Below are positions 53,344-63,990 of a DNA stretch of 64,000 nt, one piece after another. Below the pieces are notes generated by a model. The model saw only the letters and a program-made list of their open reading frames with translations, was not told the origin of the DNA and made no database searches. Numbering within the stretch: position 1 is the first letter of the stretch; each line of letters starts with the position of its first letter. Source of the DNA: Streptococcus sp. Marseille-Q5986 (lineage in GTDB: Bacteria > Bacillota > Bacilli > Lactobacillales > Streptococcaceae); contig NZ_CAMPPY010000003.1 of assembly GCF_946902915.1 (NCBI RefSeq), positions 186,001-250,000 of the forward strand, in the 5' to 3' direction. Made by a program: the position numbers and the translations under genes.

Positions 53344-54457
53344 AAATGGATTCTGATTTTTCCAGTTCTTTAGCTTCCTTATGATTTTCATATAATTTCG
53401 CCAAAAACTTAGTGATTTCTTTGAGAATAGAGTAGGTTGGCACTGCTACAATCATCCCTATGACGCCGTAGATATTACTTGACAATAAGAGAAGTACCAA
53501 AATCGTAATCGGGTGTACTTTCATAACCCCTCCAACGATACGTGGATAGAGAACATTTCCGTCAATCTGCTGAATGATGAGCATATAAGCAACCGCAATC
53601 AACATACGATGAGGATCTGTGAACACATTGGCAATCACCATCGGAATCAAGCCAATACTTGGACCAACATAAGGAATTAAATTTGCGATTCCAGAGAAAA
53701 TAGCAAAAACAAGAGCGTACTTTAATCCGATAACGCTATAACCAATATAGGCTAAACATCCGATAATAACGGCATCAATTGCAATTCCACTGATGTAGCG
53801 CGCTATAGTTGCATTGAGATTGGTTAAGAGGCTAGAGAGATTTAATTTATCATGTTTTAAGACAGTTCGTTCCAACATAGGCAGCAACTTATGTCCATCT
53901 AACAAGAAATAAATCAAGAAGACGGGGGTCATAATGAGAATCAGAACCGTGCTAAACAAGGCTGAAAGGACGCTTCCTAAACTGTTGCTGACGCTATTAA
54001 GAATATTCTGTAGGATATCCACATAGGAGAGATTTAACTGTTGAATTGTTTGTTGAATATCAATATTCTGGAAAATAGGGTTCATCGACAAATCAATAAC
54101 CAAATCCTGCAATCTACTATAGATATTTTGACTAGAAATAATCAAGCTAGTCAACTGATTAATCAGAATCGGTAAGAGGTAGACTACCCCAACAACGATG
54201 GCACCAATTAAAGCACAGAGAGTGACCAAGACACCAATTAGACGATTAATCTTACATCTCTTTTCTAAGAAAGTAACGACTGGATTGGTAATGTAGTAAA
54301 AAAATCCTCCAAGCAAAAATGGAATCATAATGGTATTCACAACCGTCACGAAGGGAGTAATAATCGCTCCCATCTCTCTCCAAAGATAGAAAATCAGTGT
54401 TAATAATAAAATTTCAGCTGTCCAAAAAAATAATTTGTTTCTACGGAACATAGGCAT
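53342..54457 (-). CDS. AI-2E family transporter (second of two)
   Basis: 371 residues with about eight hydrophobic segments and the family core FSGIANLIPYVGPSIGLIPM VIAN. It resembles the protein at 34263-35426 in length and layout (N-terminal helix pair, ITNPVVTFLEKR versus LLNPIVDWMEKH) but is clearly diverged. Substrate unknown. It stands alone between tuf and dacA, with its own terminator. Confidence 0.88.
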   Translation of the reverse strand: MPMFRRNKLFFWTAEILLLTLIFYLWREMGAIITPFVTVVNTIMIPFLLGGFFYYITNPVVTFLEKRCKINRLIGVLVTLCALIGAIVVGVVYLLPILINQLTSLIISSQNIYSRLQDLVIDLSMNPIFQNIDIQQTIQQLNLSYVDILQNILNSVSNSLGSVLSALFSTVLILIMTPVFLIYFLLDGHKLLPMLERTVLKHDKLNLSSLLTNLNATIARYISGIAIDAVIIGCLAYIGYSVIGLKYALVFAIFSGIANLIPYVGPSIGLIPMVIANVFTDPHRMLIAVAYMLIIQQIDGNVLYPRIVGGVMKVHPITILVLLLLSSNIYGVIGMIVAVPTYSILKEITKFLAKLYENHKEAKELEKSESI

Positions 54458-54535
54458 CCTCCTTTATTTATTTTATCATATTTCTTCAAAAGATAAGATG
54501 GCTTTAGTATAAAAGCGAGAATATTTTTTTCTTTA

Positions 54536-54544
54536 TGATAAAAT
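54536..54544 (+). promoter_or_regulatory. Extended -10 of dacA with a nearly leaderless start
   Basis: TGATAAAAT (TAAAAT at 54539-54544), 9 nt before the ATG at 54554. The predicted leader is about 3 nt and no ribosome site is present. Confidence 0.5.
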
Positions 54545-54553
54545 AAAGCTAAT

Positions 54554-55789
54554 ATGAAAAAAATAATTCTATCTTTTATAACACTTTTTGTTTTTGGAAC
54601 AGTTTCTACTGTCTCTGCTCAGGAGTTTGATGTTGCTGCTAAACATGCCATTGCTGTCGAGGCTACAACTGGAAAAATCCTCTACGAAAAAGATGCAAAT
54701 CAGCCTGTAGAAATTGCTTCTATTACCAAACTTGTTACAGTCTATTTGGTCTATGAGGCCTTGGAACAAGGAACCATCAGCCTATCTACACCTGTCGATA
54801 TTTCGGACTATCCTTACAAACTTACAACCAATTCTGAGGCGAGTAACGTCCCTATGGAAGCCCGTAATTATACTGTCGAAGAGTTGCTTGAAGCAACCCT
54901 GGTATCCAGTGCCAACAGTGCTGCGATTGCGCTAGCAGAAAAGATTGCTGGTTCTGAGAAAGACTTTGTAGACAAAATGAGGGCTAAACTTCTTGAATGG
55001 GGAATTCAAGATGCAACTATTGTAAACACTACTGGTTTAAATAATGAGACCCTTGGCAATAATATCTATCCTGGTTCTAAAAAAGATGATGAAAACAAGT
55101 TGAGTGCCTATGACGTTGCAATCGTCGCTCGTAATCTCATCCGAGATTATCCTCAAGTTTTAGAAATCACCAAAAAGCCAACTTCTACTTTTGCTGGACT
55201 TGAAATCCACTCAACCAACTATATGTTGGAAGGAATGCCAGCCTATCGTGGTGGTGTCGACGGTTTGAAAACAGGTACTACCGACAAAGCCGGTGCTTCT
55301 TTCGTTGGAACAACTGTTGAGAAAGGGATGCGTATCATTACGGTTGTTTTAAATGCAGACCAGCAAGATAGCAACCCTTATGCACGTTTTACTGCAACTT
55401 CTTCACTTTTAGATTATGTTTCTGCGAACTTTGCTTTAAAAACTGTCGTTCAGAAAGGCGAAACCTATAAAGATAGTAAAGTGACAGTCCTTGATGGGAA
55501 AGAAGATAAGGTAGCTGCAATTGCTAAGTCAGATATTGCAATCGTCCAACGAGTTGGAAGTGAAACAACATCAGCTCTTCAATTCACACCAAAATCAGAA
55601 ATAGCCCCACTGGAAGAAGGCAAGGTTGTCGGTACTCTAACCTATGACGATCAGGATTTGGTCGGTCAAGGTTATCTCACTTCTGAAAAACCTTCTTTTG
55701 AAATGGTCTCTGAAAAGAAAGTAGAAAAAGCCTTCTTTTTGAAGGTTTGGTGGAATCAATTTATCCGCTTTATCAATGAAAAACTATAA
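54554..55789 (+). CDS. dacA: D-alanyl-D-alanine carboxypeptidase (PBP3)
   Basis: 411 residues. A signal peptide ends near VSAQEF. The penicillin-binding motifs are all present: SITK at residues 56-59 (active-site Ser), SAN at 119-121 and KTG in VDGLKTGTTDKAG. A beta domain follows, and the C-terminal amphipathic helix (KAFFLKVWWNQFIRFINEKL) anchors the enzyme to the outer face of the membrane. It trims the terminal D-Ala of stem peptides, controlling cross-linking and division-site placement. Monocistronic. Confidence 0.95.
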   Translation: MKKIILSFITLFVFGTVSTVSAQEFDVAAKHAIAVEATTGKILYEKDANQPVEIASITKLVTVYLVYEALEQGTISLSTPVDISDYPYKLTTNSEASNVPMEARNYTVEELLEATLVSSANSAAIALAEKIAGSEKDFVDKMRAKLLEWGIQDATIVNTTGLNNETLGNNIYPGSKKDDENKLSAYDVAIVARNLIRDYPQVLEITKKPTSTFAGLEIHSTNYMLEGMPAYRGGVDGLKTGTTDKAGASFVGTTVEKGMRIITVVLNADQQDSNPYARFTATSSLLDYVSANFALKTVVQKGETYKDSKVTVLDGKEDKVAAIAKSDIAIVQRVGSETTSALQFTPKSEIAPLEEGKVVGTLTYDDQDLVGQGYLTSEKPSFEMVSEKKVEKAFFLKVWWNQFIRFINEKL

Positions 55790-55791
55790 AA

Positions 55792-55815
55792 AAAATCGCG
55801 AACAATCGCGATTTT
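55792..55815. terminator. Bidirectional terminator between dacA and tlpA
   Basis: Perfect 10-bp stem (AAAATCGCGA with TCGCGATTTT), 4-nt loop, T run after it. Confidence 0.92.
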
Positions 55816-55819
55816 TTCT

Positions 55820-56365
55820 TTATTTCATTTCTTTAAAAGCCGCTTCTGCATCTGCATTGCTAATAGCACCGAACTGAATTTTCCCAATTTTACCTTGACT
55901 ATCAATCAAGTATTCCGTTGGAATACTACGAATTTGGTAGGCTTGGAAGGTAGTTGCTTGCGTATCATATAGAACTGGAATATCCTTGTAACCTTGTTCT
56001 TGGTACCATTTTGGAAAGTCTTGAACTGTTTTTTCACCTTGTAGACCTGGTGCAATGACACTCAAGATTTCAAAGTCTCGATCTTGTTTGGCAGCTAATT
56101 CCATCAACTCAGGCATGCTTTTTTTACATGGTCCACACCAAGAAGTCCAGAATTTCAAATAAACTTTTTTCCCTTTATAGTCTGATAACTTCACTTCTTT
56201 GCCATCCATGGACTGCAAGGTGAAGTCTGGTGCATCCTTACCGACTGCGATTTGTTGTACAGCAGGGTGTTTTGGACTGCTTGTCTGTTTGGTTTCTTTT
56301 TCACCACAGGCAATCAATAGAAATAGAGACATGAGGCTCAATCCAGCAAAAATAACTTTTTTCAT
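55820..56365 (-). CDS. TlpA/ResA-like extracytoplasmic thioredoxin lipoprotein
   Basis: 181 residues. The signal sequence ends LFLLIACGEKE with lipobox Cys20. The thioredoxin fold carries WTSWCGPCKKSMPEL (CGPC at residues 77-80) and the cis-Pro region IRSIPTEYLID. It reduces oxidised proteins outside the membrane, receiving electrons from the CcdA protein encoded 11 bp upstream. In pneumococcus such pairs (Etrx1, Etrx2) serve the surface methionine sulfoxide reductase MsrAB2. No msr gene is adjacent here, which fits the Etrx2-type arrangement. Confidence 0.92.
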   Translation of the reverse strand: MKKVIFAGLSLMSLFLLIACGEKETKQTSSPKHPAVQQIAVGKDAPDFTLQSMDGKEVKLSDYKGKKVYLKFWTSWCGPCKKSMPELMELAAKQDRDFEILSVIAPGLQGEKTVQDFPKWYQEQGYKDIPVLYDTQATTFQAYQIRSIPTEYLIDSQGKIGKIQFGAISNADAEAAFKEMK

Positions 56366-56376
56366 TTTTTCTCCTT

Positions 56377-57084
56377 TTATCCAAGAATTCCTGACAAGAC
56401 ATTTAACTGCCCTAGCATTAATAATAATCCCATCAAAATAATCAAAGCTCCCCCGATTTTCTTTAGTAGGATCATATGAGGTTTTAATTTACTAAAATAG
56501 GGCATAATCCAGCCCGAAGCCAAGGCCAAAACAATGAAAGGAAGGGCCATTCCCAATGTGTATACTAATGTTAACACGGCACCTTGCCAAGCACCATTGC
56601 CACCTGAAGCTGCTAGGGCCAAGACTGAACTTAAGACTGGTCCGATACAAGGGGTCCAACCAAAACTAAAGGTTATCCCAAGTAAAAAGGCTGACAGATA
56701 GTGATTAGACTTTGATTGTTTGAAGGTGACTGTCTTTTGAACCTCCAGTTTATTGAAATGCAAGATTTCCATCTGGTGAAGCCCTAAAAGAATAATGACT
56801 GTCCCCATAACATAACGAAACCAGTCTGCATAGAGCACGTGCCCTAGGAATCCAGCTCCAAATCCTAAAATAAAGAAAATGAGGGAGATTCCTGCAATAA
56901 AGCACAAGGTCCGGATTAAGCCTGACCATGCAACGTCTCTTCCAAAAAAGCGAAAGCTTTTCGAATTTCCCTGATCATCCAGTAAAATACCAGCATAGAC
57001 AGGTAGCAAAGGAAAGATGCAGGGTGAAAAGAAGGACAGAATACCTGCTAAAAAAACGGATACTAGAAATATAATCGACTCCAA
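56377..57084 (-). CDS. ccdA: CcdA-type thiol-disulfide electron carrier
   Basis: 235 residues with six hydrophobic segments. The two membrane Cys residues are in LSFFSPCIFPLLPVYAG and SFGWTPCIGPVLSSVLA, the typical PC motifs of the CcdA/DsbD family. It moves electrons from cytoplasmic thioredoxin across the membrane to the TlpA-like lipoprotein encoded next. First gene of the pair. Confidence 0.94.
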   Translation of the reverse strand: MESIIFLVSVFLAGILSFFSPCIFPLLPVYAGILLDDQGNSKSFRFFGRDVAWSGLIRTLCFIAGISLIFFILGFGAGFLGHVLYADWFRYVMGTVIILLGLHQMEILHFNKLEVQKTVTFKQSKSNHYLSAFLLGITFSFGWTPCIGPVLSSVLALAASGGNGAWQGAVLTLVYTLGMALPFIVLALASGWIMPYFSKLKPHMILLKKIGGALIILMGLLLMLGQLNVLSGILG

Positions 57085-57185
57085 CGAATTACCTACTTTC
57101 TCAAAATTCTAATCTTATTTTACTATAAAAGAAAAAAATTGTAAGAAGTTTGCTACGCTTGTTTATTTTATCTACATTTGGAACA

Positions 57186-57209
57186 AAAAAAGGAGCTAAG
57201 CTCCCTTTT
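57186..57209 (-). terminator. Terminator of the murA-to-map gene cluster
   Basis: GGAGC pairs with GCTCC over a TAA loop, with flanking AAA/TTT pairs and a T run on the minus strand; 7 bp after the map stop. Confidence 0.75.
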
Positions 57210-57215
57210 ATCGTT

Positions 57216-58076
57216 CTAATAAGTTCCTTCTTCACCTTGACTGGTCAAGATAACAGGTCCATCTTTGGTAATCACGAACTGGTGTTCATATTGGCAAGAT
57301 AGGCCACCATCAATAGTCTTATGAGCCCAGCCAGTCTTCATATCTGTATCAATTTCCCAATCTCCAGTATTGATCATAGGTTCAATGGTTAGTACCATTC
57401 CTTCACGAAGACGGAGTCCACGACCTGCAATACCGTAGTTAGGAACCATTGGCTCTTCATGCATAGTTGGACCAACACCATGACCAACCAAATCACGTAC
57501 GACACCATAACCATGGTTTTCAGCATATTCCTGAATTGCTGCACCAATATCACCGATACGATTTCCGACAACTGCTTGCTCAATCCCTATATACATAGCT
57601 TCCTTGGTCACGTCCATCAGGTTTTTCACTTCTTCGGACGGTGTACCTACAGCATAAGCCCAACATGAGTCAGCTAAACCACCAGTATAGCTTTGGGTGT
57701 ATTTTTTCATCTGTTCAACATTGTTGAAGTTAAGTTTAGATACATCAAGGTCTGATTTGGCAATCGGACCGCCTAGAACCATATCAACCTTGAGTAAGTC
57801 TCCATCTTTCAAGATGTAATGACGTGGAAAAGCATGAGCAACTTCGTCGTTGAGAGAACAACAAGTGGCATAGGGGTAATCCATGACTGCGCCATCCACG
57901 CCAATCTGTAGAGGAAGAAAATTCTCCTCTTTGCAACGTCGACGAACATACTCTTCGACTTCCCACATATCTACGCCTGGCTTAATCAAATCACGTAAGC
58001 CGATATGGATACTTGCTAGGAAATCACCAGCCTTGTCCATGGCTTCGATTTCACGTGCTGATTTTAAAGTTATCAT
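57216..58076 (-). CDS. map: Methionine aminopeptidase, type I
   Basis: 286 residues. The M24 metalloprotease fold has the metal ligands in KVDMVLGGPIAKSDLDVSKL, the His in RDLVGHGVGPTMHEEPMVPN, and Glu residues in LTIEPMIN and YEHQFVIT. A streptococcal insertion after SKLNFNNVEQMKKYTQSYT lengthens it relative to E. coli. It removes the initiator Met from new proteins. It is 15 bp after the CBS/HotDog gene, in a likely operon. Confidence 0.95.
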   Translation of the reverse strand: MITLKSAREIEAMDKAGDFLASIHIGLRDLIKPGVDMWEVEEYVRRRCKEENFLPLQIGVDGAVMDYPYATCCSLNDEVAHAFPRHYILKDGDLLKVDMVLGGPIAKSDLDVSKLNFNNVEQMKKYTQSYTGGLADSCWAYAVGTPSEEVKNLMDVTKEAMYIGIEQAVVGNRIGDIGAAIQEYAENHGYGVVRDLVGHGVGPTMHEEPMVPNYGIAGRGLRLREGMVLTIEPMINTGDWEIDTDMKTGWAHKTIDGGLSCQYEHQFVITKDGPVILTSQGEEGTY

Positions 58077-58091
58077 TTTTTCTCCTAGATT

Positions 58092-59369
58092 CTAATTAAT
58101 TTTAACCGTAACATTTGCTTTTGAAACAATCTGATGACCATGATAAATATCATAATCAATAATAGCTGAGCGTCTTGTGTGGTGAATAATACGAGCCTGA
58201 ATCCGCAGAGTATCATCTATCTGTACAGCCTGCAAGAAATAAATCAACATCTGTTCAGTGATGAGATTACGTCCACTATTCACAACGAGATCTTGAGTCA
58301 TATGGTTGAGGATTTCAGCCAAAACTCCATTAGCAAGGACACCATTTTTCTCCAACATGAAGGGCTCAACAGTTATGACGACTTCATCATGATGGTAAGA
58401 TAGTTTTTGCCCGATTTGCTCTGAGAAAGTCGGCAAAGCAGAAACTTGGGAACGGCTCATCTTTTCCATGACATCTCGTCGCGTTATGACACCAAGTAGG
58501 GTTTGGTTGCTTCTGACTACCGGAACCATCTCAAAGTCTTCTGCTATCATTCGTTGACTGACATTGGCAATATTGGTCGCTAACCCTGTTACGAAGATAC
58601 TGCGCGTCATCACCTTATCAATCGTTGTGCCAGGTGATTTATCCCCCGCATCTCGCATGGTAACAACTCCAACTACCACTTGGTGTTGGTTAATGACTGG
58701 AAAACGACTACTTCTGTTCTTACGTACCAAGTCTAGATAATCTTTGACTGTATCGGTTTCTCTCAAAAAACCATACTCATGACTGGGACGATAGAGCTTT
58801 TCAACTGTCAGAATATCGGTTTTGATTTGAACATTTGAAAGGGCCTTGTTAATCATGGTCGCTACTGTAAAAGTGTCATGTTTACTTCTCAGGACTGGAA
58901 TATCTTTTTTATTGGCCAACTCAAGAACATCGTCCTGAACATGAAAGCCACCTGTCACGAGGACCGCATTTTCATTTTCCAAGGCTAGAAGTTGAATACG
59001 AGTACGGTCACCTACGATCACAAGACCACCATCATGGAGATAGGATAGGATATTCTGCTCTGTCATGGCTCCAATGGAAAATTTGCTAAACTCTCTCTCT
59101 AGCCCTTCCTGGCCGGCTAAAACTTCAGAGGAAGTGACTTCAGCGATTTCAGCATATGTTAGCCGTTCAATAGCCACTTTCTTTGGCTTAACTCGTATGG
59201 TTCCACTACGTGGCCGAGTTTCAACGATGCCACGATTTTCAGCTTCTTTGATAGCTCGGTAGGCGGTGCCGTCACTAACACCTAAGTGATTAGAGATACT
59301 GCGAACACTAACTCTTTTCCCAATTGGCAACTCTTCCAGATAGGACAAGATTTCCTGGTGTTTACTCAT
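58092..59369 (-). CDS. YtoI-like regulator: helix-turn-helix, DRTGG, two CBS and HotDog domains
   Basis: 425 residues. In order: a winged-helix-like N terminus (VSVRSISNHLGVSDGTAYRAI), a DRTGG domain (about 75-185), a CBS pair (roughly 190-310, with RFPVINQHQVVVGVVTMRDA and MVPVVRSNQTLLGVITRRDV), and a C-terminal HotDog thioesterase-like domain ending VSKANVTVKIN. This matches YtoI of Bacillus. CBS pairs bind adenine nucleotides, so a nucleotide- or CoA-responsive regulator is likely, but targets are unknown. It overlaps the GNAT gene by 8 bp. Confidence 0.85.
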   Translation of the reverse strand: MSKHQEILSYLEELPIGKRVSVRSISNHLGVSDGTAYRAIKEAENRGIVETRPRSGTIRVKPKKVAIERLTYAEIAEVTSSEVLAGQEGLEREFSKFSIGAMTEQNILSYLHDGGLVIVGDRTRIQLLALENENAVLVTGGFHVQDDVLELANKKDIPVLRSKHDTFTVATMINKALSNVQIKTDILTVEKLYRPSHEYGFLRETDTVKDYLDLVRKNRSSRFPVINQHQVVVGVVTMRDAGDKSPGTTIDKVMTRSIFVTGLATNIANVSQRMIAEDFEMVPVVRSNQTLLGVITRRDVMEKMSRSQVSALPTFSEQIGQKLSYHHDEVVITVEPFMLEKNGVLANGVLAEILNHMTQDLVVNSGRNLITEQMLIYFLQAVQIDDTLRIQARIIHHTRRSAIIDYDIYHGHQIVSKANVTVKIN

Positions 59370-59913
59370 TGAATTCTCCTTTTATATATCGCAATTCAAG
59401 ATAATCCCTCATTTTTCGTGTATAGCGATCGCTCCCCTTAAACTGTCGGACGAGACTAAAACCCGATTTTAAGGCTACTTTTTGACTAGCCTGATTCTCC
59501 AGATGAGTGATGATGGATAATTGTTTTAAACCAAATTCTTCAAAGGAAAGCTGACATAGCTTGGTAACCACTTCTGTCATATAACCTTGTGACCAAAAAT
59601 CTTTTTTTAAGAAATAACCAATTTCTGCTTCTTTTTTGATTTCATCAATCTTTTCAAATTTAATGGAGCCAATCATTTCCTGATTTTTTTGGAGACAAAT
59701 TGCCCAAACACCTAGAGGAGCCTTCATAAAATAGTTAGCAAGTGCATACTGACTTTTTTCCAAACTTGATTGGCTGGGAAAAATAAACTGCAAATTCTCA
59801 GGGTTCGAAGCAATGTCGAAAAACGCTTGACTGTCACTAAAAAAGAAAGGACGCAAATACAAACGCTCCGTTTCAAAAAAAGAAAACATTGCTAATTTGG
59901 TCCAAATATTCAT
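59362..59913 (-). CDS. GNAT-family N-acetyltransferase (RimJ/RimL type)
   Basis: 183 residues from the ATG at 59913, which has GAGG 5 nt upstream; a GTG two codons earlier lies in the ribosome site. FETERLYLRPFFFSDSQAFF at the start, and AEIGYFLKKDFWSQGYMTEV with the acetyl-CoA loop, are RimJ/RimL-like. Substrate unknown. It sits between murA (15 bp) and the CBS/HotDog gene (overlap). Confidence 0.85.
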   Translation of the reverse strand: MNIWTKLAMFSFFETERLYLRPFFFSDSQAFFDIASNPENLQFIFPSQSSLEKSQYALANYFMKAPLGVWAICLQKNQEMIGSIKFEKIDEIKKEAEIGYFLKKDFWSQGYMTEVVTKLCQLSFEEFGLKQLSIITHLENQASQKVALKSGFSLVRQFKGSDRYTRKMRDYLELRYIKGEFNE

Positions 59914-59928
59914 AATCACCTCGACGGT

Positions 59929-61188
59929 TTAGTCTTCAATGAGTGTAATATCCGCTCCGAGTCTACGTAATTTCTCAATAATATCTGAGTAGCCTCGCAG
60001 GATAAACTCAATATTTGTAATTTCAGTTTTACCTTCAGCCATCAAGCCAGCAATAACAAGCGCTGCACCAGCTCGCAAGTCTGTTGCTTTTACGCTTGCA
60101 CCGTGCAACCTACGACCACCGTTGTAGATAATATGATTATTCGTAATCGTAATATCCGCATCCATTTTTACTAATTCAAAAACATGGTTAACACGTTTTT
60201 CATAAATCGTATCAATAATGGTTCCACGACCTTGGGCAGTTAGTAAAAGTGGCGTGATAGGCTGTTGCAAATCGGTTGCAAATCCAGGATAAGGAGCTGT
60301 TTTGATATTGATGGCCTTCAAATCAGACTGTTCTTCAACGAAGATACTGTCTTCTGAGACCGTCATATGAACGCCCATTTCCTCCAGTTTGGCGATAAAG
60401 CCTTCTAAGTGCTCATAGAGAACGTTGTTAATGCGAATTCCATTTCCTACCGCTGCAGCAAGTGAAATATAGGTCCCGGCTTCGATACGGTCTGGAATGA
60501 CTTGGTGACGAGTCCCATGAAGTTTCTCGACACCATCAATAATGATAATATCAGTCCCTGCACCACGAATGTGAGCCCCCATATTGTTCAAAAGGGTAGC
60601 AACATCGATAATTTCTGGTTCACGAGCCGCATTTTCAATGACAGTACGTCCCTTAGCTTTAACCGCAGCAATCATAGTGTTAATCGTTGCACCAACGCTG
60701 ACGGTATCCATGTAAATACTCGCGCCATGAAGTCCCTTACCTTGAGCGGATAAATTCATATTATCTCCCTCATAGCTGACCTTGGCACCCATGGCTTCAA
60801 AGGCTTTTAAGTGAAGGTCAATCGGACGAGGCCCCAGATCACATCCACCAGGAAGTCCAACTGTAGCTTCACCAAAGCGACCTAAAAGACTTCCGTAGAA
60901 ATAATAAGAAGCACGTAAGCTATTAATCTTACCATAAGGCATAGGAATGTTTTGAACACCTCTTGGATCAATTTCCAAGACATCATCATAACGCTTAACA
61001 GTCGCCCCCATCATCTCTATGATTTCGACAAGACTAGCAACGTCTGAAATATCTGGAACACAATCTAAAGTGACAATATCATCTGATAAGATAATAGCTG
61101 GAATAAGCGCTACAACACTATTTTTAGCACCACTAATGGTGATCTCACCTTGCAATGGACGTCCACCATTGATGACAATTTTTCTCAT
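59929..61188 (-). CDS. murA: UDP-N-acetylglucosamine 1-carboxyvinyltransferase
   Basis: 419 residues. [20 protein letters not shown] and [11 protein letters not shown] form the substrate site, and Cys116 ([16 protein letters not shown]) is the catalytic, fosfomycin-sensitive residue. It makes the first committed step of peptidoglycan synthesis, adding enolpyruvate to UDP-GlcNAc. Low-GC Gram-positives have two paralogues; which of the two this is cannot be told here. Its extended -10 (TGGTATAAT, TATAAT at 61231-61236) and GAAAGAG ribosome site head the cluster murA-GNAT-CBS/HotDog-map. Confidence 0.96.
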   Translation of the reverse strand: MRKIVINGGRPLQGEITISGAKNSVVALIPAIILSDDIVTLDCVPDISDVASLVEIIEMMGATVKRYDDVLEIDPRGVQNIPMPYGKINSLRASYYFYGSLLGRFGEATVGLPGGCDLGPRPIDLHLKAFEAMGAKVSYEGDNMNLSAQGKGLHGASIYMDTVSVGATINTMIAAVKAKGRTVIENAAREPEIIDVATLLNNMGAHIRGAGTDIIIIDGVEKLHGTRHQVIPDRIEAGTYISLAAAVGNGIRINNVLYEHLEGFIAKLEEMGVHMTVSEDSIFVEEQSDLKAINIKTAPYPGFATDLQQPITPLLLTAQGRGTIIDTIYEKRVNHVFELVKMDADITITNNHIIYNGGRRLHGASVKATDLRAGAALVIAGLMAEGKTEITNIEFILRGYSDIIEKLRRLGADITLIED

Positions 61189-61290
61189 GTTTTACTCTTT
61201 CAAAATTTACTAAAAAGGTCTTTTCATTCTATTATACCATAATTTTCAGTTTTTCCCATTCCTATTTACTAAATACAATCTCATTTTGAT

Positions 61291-61337
61291 AAAAAAGACC
61301 TATCACTCAAGCTGTTCAGCCTGAAATGATAGGTTTT
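61291..61337 (-). terminator. Terminator of pfkA-pyk
   Basis: Outer stem ACCTATCA with TGATAGGT is perfect, an inner stem (TTCAGGCT with AGCTTGAG, including G-U pairs) extends it, and T6 follows on the minus strand. Confidence 0.88.
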
Positions 61338-61346
61338 AATGTTAGA

Positions 61347-62852
61347 TTAACGTACTGTGCGGATACGCATTGTGTTTGTGCGAACTGCTTCTCCAAGTGG
61401 TACACCTGCAACGATAACAATATCGTCACCAGATTCTACAAGTCCTGCTTCAACTGCTTTACGTTCAGCAATTTCGAACATATCATCTGTTGATGATGGA
61501 GTTTCAGTCAACATTGGGATAACACCCCAGTTCAACATCAATCCACGCTCTGTCAATTCGTCGAATGTCAATGCCAAGATATCAGCATTTGGACGGTATT
61601 TAGAAATCAAACGTGCTGTGTGACCAGTCTTAGTAAGGGTAACAACCAATTTGATGTTCATTGAATTTGTAGCATCTTTTACAGCTGAAGCCATAACTTC
61701 TGTCTTAGAGTTACGTTCGAAAGTATCTGAGTTCAAACGTCCGTATTCGTTAAGAAGAGTTTGAGCGTTCTTATCAATTGTAGCCATTGTTGTTACTGAC
61801 TCAAGTGGGTATTTACCATTTGCAGACTCACCTGAAAGCATTGTTGCATCAGTTCCGTCGATAACAGCGTTAAATACGTCTGATACTTCTGAACGAGTTG
61901 CACGTGGTTTTTCAGTCATTGTTTCAAGCATGTTTGTTGCTGTGATAACAACTTTACCTGCTGCGTTCACTTTAGTGATGATCATTTTTTGGTAAACTGG
62001 AACCATTTCGAATGGAACTTCGATACCCATATCACCACGAGCGATCATAATACCATCAGCAGCTTCGATGATTTCATCCAAGTTGTCGATACCTTGTTGG
62101 TTTTCGATTTTAGCGAACAATTGAACATGTCCGTTTCCAGTTTCTTCACAGATTGCACGAACTTCGTTAACGTCTTTCGCAGTACGTACGAATGAAATCG
62201 CGATGAAGTTGATACCTTGTTCAAGACCAAAGCGGATATCGTCGTTATCGCGTTCAGCAAGAGCTGGGAAAGGAATTTTAGTGTTAGGGATGTTCACACC
62301 TTTTTGTTTAGCGATGATACCATCGTTTTCAACTTCAACTTCAAATTCACGAGTTGCGTCATCTTTAGCAACCACACGAAGACCAAGTTTACCATCGTCA
62401 ACCAATACTTGGCGACCAACCTCAACGTCATCATAGATGTCAAGAGCACCGGCAACGTTCAAAGCAATCACTTCACGAGTTGATTTGATTACTTGTTTAG
62501 TTGCAACACGGATTTTTTCACCAGTTTTGTATGAGTACTCTTTAGCTTCACCTTCGAACAATTCAGTACGGATTTCTGGTCCTTTAGTATCAAGAAGGAA
62601 ACCAACTTTTTTACCTGCAAGTTTTTCTGCAAGTTTAACAGTTGCCATACGTTCACCTTGTTCTTGGTGGTCACCGTGTGAGAAGTTGAAACGGAAAGTG
62701 TTAGCTCCCGCTTCAATCAATTTAGCAATGTTTTTTGCTGAAGCTTCAACATCAAGTTTTTCACCCCAGTATCCGTCATCACCGAATTTTTTCCCACCAC
62801 GGATTTCAACCGCAGGACCCAAAGTTGCAACGATTTTTACACGTTTATTCAT
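61347..62852 (-). CDS. pyk: Pyruvate kinase
   Basis: 501 residues. KRVKIVATLGPA starts the barrel, NTFRFNFSHGDH, LDTKGPEIRT and the active-site LFAKIENQQGIDNLDEIIEA with IARGDMGIEVPFE are conserved, and the C-terminal regulatory domain ends VAGVPLGEAVRTNTMRIRTV. It converts PEP and ADP to pyruvate and ATP, so it competes with the PTS and DhaM for PEP. It lies 64 bp after pfkA in the classic lactic-acid-bacterial pair. Highly biased codons. Confidence 0.98.
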   Translation of the reverse strand: MNKRVKIVATLGPAVEIRGGKKFGDDGYWGEKLDVEASAKNIAKLIEAGANTFRFNFSHGDHQEQGERMATVKLAEKLAGKKVGFLLDTKGPEIRTELFEGEAKEYSYKTGEKIRVATKQVIKSTREVIALNVAGALDIYDDVEVGRQVLVDDGKLGLRVVAKDDATREFEVEVENDGIIAKQKGVNIPNTKIPFPALAERDNDDIRFGLEQGINFIAISFVRTAKDVNEVRAICEETGNGHVQLFAKIENQQGIDNLDEIIEAADGIMIARGDMGIEVPFEMVPVYQKMIITKVNAAGKVVITATNMLETMTEKPRATRSEVSDVFNAVIDGTDATMLSGESANGKYPLESVTTMATIDKNAQTLLNEYGRLNSDTFERNSKTEVMASAVKDATNSMNIKLVVTLTKTGHTARLISKYRPNADILALTFDELTERGLMLNWGVIPMLTETPSSTDDMFEIAERKAVEAGLVESGDDIVIVAGVPLGEAVRTNTMRIRTVR

Positions 62853-62916
62853 GATTTGTGACTCCTTTATATAATTTGACCTTTTATGGTCATTTTACCA
62901 GATTAGTTAAAGTTGA

Positions 62917-63990
<1,074 letters not shown>
